A DNA stretch of 9,860 nucleotides from an uncultured Lachnobacterium sp. Its GTDB lineage: Bacteria; Bacillota; Clostridia; Lachnospirales; Lachnospiraceae. Numbering within the stretch: the stretch's first letter is position 1; each line of letters starts with the position of its first letter. A program made the position numbers and the translations under genes. Shown here in pieces: positions 6,211 to 9,860 of the stretch. Below the pieces are notes generated by a model. That model was not told the DNA's origin, searched no databases, and saw only the letters and a list, made by a program, of their open reading frames with translations. The stretch lies in the NCBI GenBank assembly GCA_900549895.1, contig URQG01000049.1:1-9860 (forward strand), given 5' to 3'.

Positions 6211-7425
6211 CTAGTTCTCTGTTGAATCTGCTTTCTGAACCGTAACATTGGCATTCTCAACAACAAATGAAAGTGCATCGTTCGTAAGGTACAGCCGCTT
6301 TAAATTCTTTTTACCATCTTCCTTGTTGCCGTTGCCGTAATAATCATAAATCGCAGACTCTGTTGACAGTTCACTGTTGCCCGAACTGATAATATAGTCG
6401 ATAAACTGCTCATACTTGTCCTGATCGATTTCAAGTCCTTCCAGCTCTGCAATTCGATCGAAGATAAACTCAAGCTTAATCTGCTTCTCAAGGCTCGTCT
6501 TCCAGGTTTTCTGCATATTGGCAAGTGTCGTGTTATTGGCCTGCAGATACTCTTCAAGAGTCTGCGTATCGCCAACATTATCTCTTGTGTACTGAGCCTG
6601 ATACTCCGCAAGCCTTGCCTCAAGATACTCATCCGGAATCGTCACTTCACTGTTGTCAAGCATATAGTTCTGCACCTTGTTTACCGTATCCTGCGACTTG
6701 TTTGATGAAGCCTGGCTTTCCATCATTGCACGTACATTCTTGATCAGGTCTTCCTTTGTTTCTATCTGTGCATCCGAGAAATTTTTCTTGACCTGTGCAT
6801 CGGTAAGATCATCTAAAGTCAGTGCCTTATAAATTCCTTTCACCTTGAACTTAAAGGTTGTCATCTCTCCGGCAAGATCCGGGTTATTCGAATATTCATC
6901 CGGGAATTTCACATCGGAGCTTGTCTCCTCACCGACTTTGGCTCCGATCAGTCCGTCACTGAATCCATCAATATACCCTGTCTGCTGGGTTGCTTCACAG
7001 TTATTGCTGACATCGATCATAACATCCGTTGCGGAACCACCGTCAAAAGCCTCATTGTTATGATAGCCGGTATAATCAACCAAAACGAGATCCCCATCCT
7101 GTACCGTATCACGGTCTGTGACTTTCGCGCCTTTTACCCCACGGTAATTAAGGAGTGCGAGTGTTCTCTCATTTACCTGTTCGTCTGTTACATCATAATC
7201 CCCCGTGATTGTGACATCAATTCCTTTGTAATCTGCAAGCTTCGTTACCTGTTTGGACAGATCAATATCCATCTGTGCGCTGCTTAGTCCGTTGTACGTC
7301 TCCTGTACCGAACTTTCTGTTGTGGCCTCTGTTCCTTTCTGTGATCCATTTGATCCATTGCCACATCCGGTCATTGCGAATACGGTTGTCATGCACAATA
7401 ACAGTGCAATCATTCTTTTCTTCAT
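6211..7425 (-). CDS. Secreted lipoprotein FKBP-type peptidyl-prolyl isomerase, trigger-factor-like
   Basis: A predicted extracytoplasmic folding factor that would speed proline cis-trans isomerisation in exported proteins. The 404-residue product starts with a lipoprotein signal peptide: MKKR, a hydrophobic run, then MTGC with C21 as the lipidated cysteine. A Ser/Thr/Gly/Glu-rich linker follows (22-48). An FKBP domain spans about 109-198 (GDLVLVDYTGYHNNEAFDGG, then IDGFSDGLIGAKVGE). From about 200 to 395 comes a helical, charged region like the trigger factor C-terminal chaperone arms. The ribosome-binding N-domain of cytosolic trigger factor is absent, which agrees with an exported protein and argues against calling it tig. 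The start is ATG at 7425, with AAAGGA about 8 bases upstream. It has its own promoter and is divergent from the gene at 7643. PrsA is the functional analogue in other Firmicutes, but PrsA has a parvulin-type domain. Confidence 0.9.
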   Translation of the reverse strand: MKKRMIALLLCMTTVFAMTGCGNGSNGSQKGTEATTESSVQETYNGLSSAQMDIDLSKQVTKLADYKGIDVTITGDYDVTDEQVNERTLALLNYRGVKGAKVTDRDTVQDGDLVLVDYTGYHNNEAFDGGSATDVMIDVSNNCEATQQTGYIDGFSDGLIGAKVGEETSSDVKFPDEYSNNPDLAGEMTTFKFKVKGIYKALTLDDLTDAQVKKNFSDAQIETKEDLIKNVRAMMESQASSNKSQDTVNKVQNYMLDNSEVTIPDEYLEARLAEYQAQYTRDNVGDTQTLEEYLQANNTTLANMQKTWKTSLEKQIKLEFIFDRIAELEGLEIDQDKYEQFIDYIISSGNSELSTESAIYDYYGNGNKEDGKKNLKRLYLTNDALSFVVENANVTVQKADSTEN

Positions 7426-7441
7426 AAGATATTCCTTTCTA

Positions 7442-7459
7442 CGACTTCTTTTGAAGTCG
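7442..7459 (-). repeat. Leader hairpin of the PPIase lipoprotein mRNA
   Basis: Arms 7442-7448 (CGACTTC) and 7453-7459 (GAAGTCG) pair perfectly over 7 bases with a 4-base loop. The structure lies between the predicted promoter and the ribosome binding site, close to the 5' end of the message. It could stabilise the mRNA or be an operator. No T-run follows on the minus strand, so it is not an attenuator of the usual kind. Confidence 0.5.
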
Positions 7460-7472
7460 AACTAACTAATTT

Positions 7473-7501
7473 AACATACCATAATTTAAGGTAAGTGTCA
7501 A
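7473..7501 (-). promoter_or_regulatory. Promoter of the PPIase lipoprotein gene
   Basis: The minus strand has a perfect TTGACA (complement of 7496-7501), a 17-base spacer and TATGTT (complement of 7473-7478), preceded by TGG as an extended -10. Transcription would start near 7466, about 40 bases before the ATG. Confidence 0.75.
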
Positions 7502-7583
7502 AAAAATACGCGCCATTCCAATGCCAGCGTCCGCCTGATTTGAGCATATTTGCATTCCAAATCACAAACCTGACATAATCACG

Positions 7584-7612
7584 TTGCTTTTTGAGACAAT
7601 GTTTGCTAAAAT
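7584..7612 (+). promoter_or_regulatory. Promoter of the 172-residue membrane-anchored protein gene
   Basis: TTGCTT (7584-7589) and TAAAAT (7607-7612) are 17 bases apart, and TGC just before the -10 makes it an extended type. The predicted start near 7619 leaves a leader of about 24 bases with AGGAGG at 7629-7634. This promoter is back to back with the one at 7473-7501, with roughly 80 bases between the -35 boxes. Confidence 0.65.
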
Positions 7613-7642
7613 AAATGTCAGTAAAAATAGGAGGAATCCAAC

Positions 7643-8161
7643 GTGAAACCATTAACAATTGCATTATTGGTCATCCTGCTGGTACTCATCGCAGCGATGG
7701 TCGTTCTGTATTTCCTTGGTAAGAAGGCACAGAAGAGAAAAGACGAACAAGACGAACAGATTAAGGCTGCAGCACAGACGGTATCGATGCTGATCATTGA
7801 CAAGAAACGATTGCGGATGAAAGATTCGGGACTTCCGGCAAATGTTCTGGAACAGACACCGAAGTACTTACGCCGTTCGAAGCTTCCGATCGTTAAGGCA
7901 AAGGTCGGACCGAGAGTTATGACGCTGATCGCCGACGAGCAGATCTTTGATGAGATCCCGGTCAAGAAAGAAGTGAAGGCAACCGTAAGCGGTCTCTACA
8001 TTACCGCAGTTCGCGGACTCCGCGGACCGATTGAGAAGCCAGATAAGAAAAAGAAAGGCTTCCGAGCTAAGCTTCAGGCGAAATACAAGGAGGCAAACGA
8101 GCAGCTGAAAGCTGAGAAAGCGGCAGACGCTGAGCGCAAAGCCAATAAAAAGAAGAAATAA
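7643..8161 (+). CDS. Unrecognised basic protein with one N-terminal membrane anchor
   Basis: I do not recognise this gene. It encodes 172 residues, the only gene in the window on the plus strand. Residues 5-25 form one strongly hydrophobic segment (TIALLVILLVLIAAMVVLYF) followed by KKAQKRK, so the rest probably stays in the cytoplasm. The middle (about 47-122) looks like a compact folded domain with beta-rich stretches (VSMLIIDKKRLRMK, LPIVKAKVGPRVMTLIAD, VKATVSGLYI). The tail (132-172) is highly charged and Lys/Ala/Glu-rich, predicted helical, and ends in a run of lysines. The start is GTG at 7643, supported by AGGAGG 8 bases upstream. No ATG near the 5' end competes. It has its own promoter and terminator. 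The basic tail could bind RNA, ribosomes or acidic lipid heads, but this is only a suggestion. Confidence 0.85.
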   Translation: MKPLTIALLVILLVLIAAMVVLYFLGKKAQKRKDEQDEQIKAAAQTVSMLIIDKKRLRMKDSGLPANVLEQTPKYLRRSKLPIVKAKVGPRVMTLIADEQIFDEIPVKKEVKATVSGLYITAVRGLRGPIEKPDKKKKGFRAKLQAKYKEANEQLKAEKAADAERKANKKKK

Positions 8162-8167
8162 GACAAC

Positions 8168-8199
8168 AAAAAGGAGTGTGAAGATTCACACTCCTTTTT
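8168..8199. terminator. Bidirectional terminator between convergent genes
   Basis: GGAGTGTGA (8173-8181) and TCACACTCC (8186-8194) pair perfectly around a 4-base loop. The hairpin is flanked by AAAAA on the left (8168-8172) and TTTTT on the right (8195-8199), so it works in both directions. It lies 6 bases past the stop of the plus-strand gene and 17 bases past the stop of the minus-strand J-protein gene. Confidence 0.92.
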
Positions 8200-8216
8200 A
8201 TTATGCTTTTATCGAA

Positions 8217-9230
8217 TTAACTGACAGCCTTATAGGCTTCAAGCGCTTCTTTCGCCTTCGGTGAGAGCTGGCGCGGGACCTGGATCTCCACGGTCACGTA
8301 CTGATCTCCCTTGACGGATGGATTCTTGACACTTGCGATGCCTTTGCCACGCAGACGGATCTTGCTGCCTGCCTGTGTGCCCGCCTTGATCGAACATTCC
8401 ACATTGCCATATAATGTGTGGACTCTTGCCTTGCCGCCTAAGGCCGCTGTCGTAAACGGAACTCGCACGGTCGAGTATACGTTCTGTCCCTTGCGCTCAA
8501 ACTCCTTGCTTGGAGTAACATTTACTTTCAACAACACATCGCCCGCCGGGCCACCGTTTCTGCCCGGATTGCCCTGTCCCTTGAGACGGATCGTCTTGCC
8601 GGACTCGATGCCAGCCGGAACATGGATCGCCAGGTTCGATGTCTTGCCGGTCGCCGGATCACGCAGCATAATTTCTTTCTCACATCCGAAGACTGCCTCC
8701 TCAAAGGAAATCGTAAGGTCCGCCATCACATCCGAACCTTTCCGGTTTCCGGCACTCTCCGATGTGCTCCATCCTGCGGAAGAACCGCCATGTGAGAACA
8801 TATCACCGAACATACCCGAGAAGATATCATCCATATTGCCCGAGCCGTTCTCAAAATGAAATTCTCTGTGCATATACGGTCCATTGCTTGTGTACGCGCC
8901 TTCACTTCCGAACGGATTACCGCTTCCAAATCCGCCAAAACCGCCAAAACCGCCGTATCCGGCATTCTTTGCTTCTCTTGCTGCTTCCGCAGAGAATCCT
9001 TCCTGCAGTCCGGCAAAGCCGAATTCATCGTAGAGCTTACGCTTTTTGTCATCACTTAATACATTGTAAGCTTCCGTCACATCCTTGAACATTTCCTCCG
9101 CATGCGCATCGCCCGCATTTGTGTCCGGATGATATTTCTTTGCAAGCTTACGGTACGCTTTCTTTATCGTCTGCTGATCCGCACTCTTATTGACAACGAG
9201 CGTTTCATAGTAATCTCTTTTTTCTGCCAT
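8217..9230 (-). CDS. Class II J-domain co-chaperone, CbpA-like (DnaJ without zinc finger)
   Basis: A J-domain protein that would stimulate the ATPase of DnaK and pass it unfolded substrates. The 337 residues run in order: J domain (about 6-70) with the essential HPD at 34-36 inside KYHPDTN; a Gly/Phe-rich linker (91-108, with three GGF units); a second Gly/Ser/Met/Phe-rich segment to about 165; and two DnaJ C-terminal beta domains (about 166-243 and 246-322). The four CxxCxGxG zinc-binding repeats of canonical DnaJ are absent, so this is not the usual dnaJ of a dnaK operon. I chose ATG at 9230: AGGTG lies 6 bases upstream and the peptide MAEKRDYYE is typical. A GTG at 9239 in frame would add three residues with worse spacing. 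It follows hsp20 by about 100 bases and is probably co-transcribed. Confidence 0.94.
   Translation of the reverse strand: MAEKRDYYETLVVNKSADQQTIKKAYRKLAKKYHPDTNAGDAHAEEMFKDVTEAYNVLSDDKKRKLYDEFGFAGLQEGFSAEAAREAKNAGYGGFGGFGGFGSGNPFGSEGAYTSNGPYMHREFHFENGSGNMDDIFSGMFGDMFSHGGSSAGWSTSESAGNRKGSDVMADLTISFEEAVFGCEKEIMLRDPATGKTSNLAIHVPAGIESGKTIRLKGQGNPGRNGGPAGDVLLKVNVTPSKEFERKGQNVYSTVRVPFTTAALGGKARVHTLYGNVECSIKAGTQAGSKIRLRGKGIASVKNPSVKGDQYVTVEIQVPRQLSPKAKEALEAYKAVS
8932..8949 (-). repeat. Two tandem 9-base units in the Gly/Phe region of the J-protein gene
   Basis: CCGCCAAAA occurs twice in direct tandem (8932-8940 and 8941-8949) and starts a third time. Each unit encodes Gly-Gly-Phe on the minus strand. 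Such in-frame repeats can gain or lose units without breaking the gene. Confidence 0.7.
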
Positions 9231-9299
9231 ATGACTCACCTGCCTCTCATTTTAATCTTACAAAAACCAGTCTGTTTGAAATTCCTTATACAACGCACA

Positions 9300-9323
9300 A
9301 GCGGACTGCATCTGCAGCCCGCT
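9300..9323 (-). repeat. Intergenic hairpin between hsp20 and the J-protein gene
   Basis: Arms 9300-9309 and 9314-9323 pair over 10 bases around a 4-base loop. The one imperfect position is A-C on the plus strand but G-U on the minus strand, so it acts as RNA of the minus strand, the strand of both genes. It begins 8 bases past the hsp20 stop. The tail after it is only partly T-rich (TTGTGCGTTG), so it would be a weak terminator or an mRNA-processing or stability element that lets hsp20 be made in excess over the J-protein. Confidence 0.6.
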
Positions 9324-9331
9324 CGCTTATT

Positions 9332-9802
9332 TTATCCCTCGATGGAAATAAATTTATTCTCTTCAACCTGTGGCTTAGGCTGTTTCTTCGGAATATCCAG
9401 ACGAAGGATTCCGTGTTTGAAGGATGCCTTAATGTCACCCTGTTCAATTTCATCGCCTACATAAAATGCACGCTGGCAACTGCCGGTGTAACGTTCGCGG
9501 CGGATGTACTTCTTGCCTTCATTGTCCTTTTCGTCCTGCTCGAGTCCTTTCTCGGCACTGATGATCAGATATCCGTTTTCAAGAGAAGCCTTAATCTCTT
9601 CCTTCTTGAATCCCGGAAGATCCATCTCAAGTTCGTATCCCTTATCACTTTCCTTTATATCGGTGAGCATCAACTTCTTGTCGTTGTGTCCATATAATTT
9701 CTTCTCTGCCTTCTGAATGTCTCTGTCATCAAACCACGGATCACTGAACCAAGGATCACCGAAAAATGTATCAAATACGTTGTTGTTTCTTGCTAATAAC
9801 AT
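9332..9802 (-). CDS. Hsp20 / alpha-crystallin family small heat shock protein
   Basis: An ATP-independent holdase that forms oligomers and keeps heat-damaged proteins soluble until DnaK-type chaperones refold them. The 156 residues (normal for the family) have an aromatic N-terminal arm (1-26) with DPWF at 16-19 and again at 21-24, then the alpha-crystallin domain (about 43-140), including ELEMDLPGFKKEEIKASLENGYLIISAEK (57-85 with its conserved DLPGFKKEEI) and KHGILRLDIPKK (129-140, the GIL signature). ISI at 152-154 is the I-x-I tail motif that docks to neighbouring subunits. The start is ATG at 9802, with AAGGAGG 8 bases upstream. The J-protein gene follows on the same strand. No CIRCE or clear CtsR operator is visible in the 58 bases of upstream sequence present, which is too little to judge regulation. 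Confidence 0.96.
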   Translation of the reverse strand: MLLARNNNVFDTFFGDPWFSDPWFDDRDIQKAEKKLYGHNDKKLMLTDIKESDKGYELEMDLPGFKKEEIKASLENGYLIISAEKGLEQDEKDNEGKKYIRRERYTGSCQRAFYVGDEIEQGDIKASFKHGILRLDIPKKQPKPQVEENKFISIEG

Positions 9803-9860
9803 AAGTCATTCCTCCTTGTATACTGTGAATTTCAAGTCATCTCGTTGTCTTACCGGCAAC

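Noticed and set aside
9231..9239. GTG start three codons upstream for the J-protein
   Set aside because: The Shine-Dalgarno sequence AGGTG fits the ATG at 9230 and overlaps the GTG itself.
9803..9860. CIRCE or CtsR heat-shock operator upstream of hsp20
   Set aside because: Neither the TTAGCACTC/GAGTGCTAA palindrome nor the GGTCAAA-type direct repeat is present in the 58 bases available.
51..9860. CRISPR array, tRNA or rRNA genes, insertion sequences or prophage genes
   Set aside because: No spaced direct repeats, cloverleaf or rRNA-like sequence, transposase or phage-type reading frame was found. Apart from the adapter the region reads as ordinary chromosome.

Overview
The window looks like a chromosomal segment of an anaerobic Firmicute of class Clostridia, most likely a gut Lachnospiraceae. 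The case rests on three points: a complete SCIFF (six-cysteine ranthipeptide) locus, a near-hallmark of Clostridia; a fused SecDF; and strong AGGAGG-type ribosome binding sites with low-to-moderate GC. The species cannot be named from sequence alone. Bases 1-50 are not biological. They are an Illumina Nextera i5 adapter ending in the Tn5 mosaic end, so native sequence starts at about base 51.

Nearly everything is on the minus strand, so the biological order runs from high to low coordinates. 9802-8217 is a heat-shock pair: an Hsp20 small heat shock protein followed by a zinc-finger-less (class II, CbpA-like) J-domain protein. 8161-7643 (plus strand) is an unrecognised membrane-anchored basic protein that converges on the J-protein gene at a shared bidirectional terminator. 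7425-6211 is a secreted lipoprotein with a trigger-factor-like FKBP domain, divergent from the previous gene, with good promoters facing both ways in 7426-7642. 6087-4696 is asparaginyl-tRNA synthetase. 4589-4176 is a small four-helix membrane protein resembling the TIGR04086 family.

4015-119 is the most interesting part. It holds a 47-residue SCIFF precursor peptide (scfA, 4015-3872, easily missed because of its size), its radical SAM/SPASM maturase (scfB, 3780-2425), then secDF (2404-119), closed by a strong terminator at about 73-104. A good promoter lies just upstream of scfA. A strong hairpin with a T-rich tail sits between scfA and scfB and probably lets only part of transcription through, so that the peptide is made in excess over its modifying enzyme.

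The inferred logic is as follows. The peptide is given thioether crosslinks by the maturase, and the co-transcribed SecDF is the accessory motor of the Sec export channel. The linkage of SCIFF with sec genes is a recurrent arrangement in Clostridia, but no mechanism coupling them can be read from the sequence. The lipoprotein PPIase would act on secreted proteins outside the membrane, while Hsp20 and the J-protein act in the cytoplasm. The gene families are essentially all known. What deserves a second look is the tiny SCIFF gene, the regulatory structure around it, the unknown 172-residue protein, and the adapter at the contig end.
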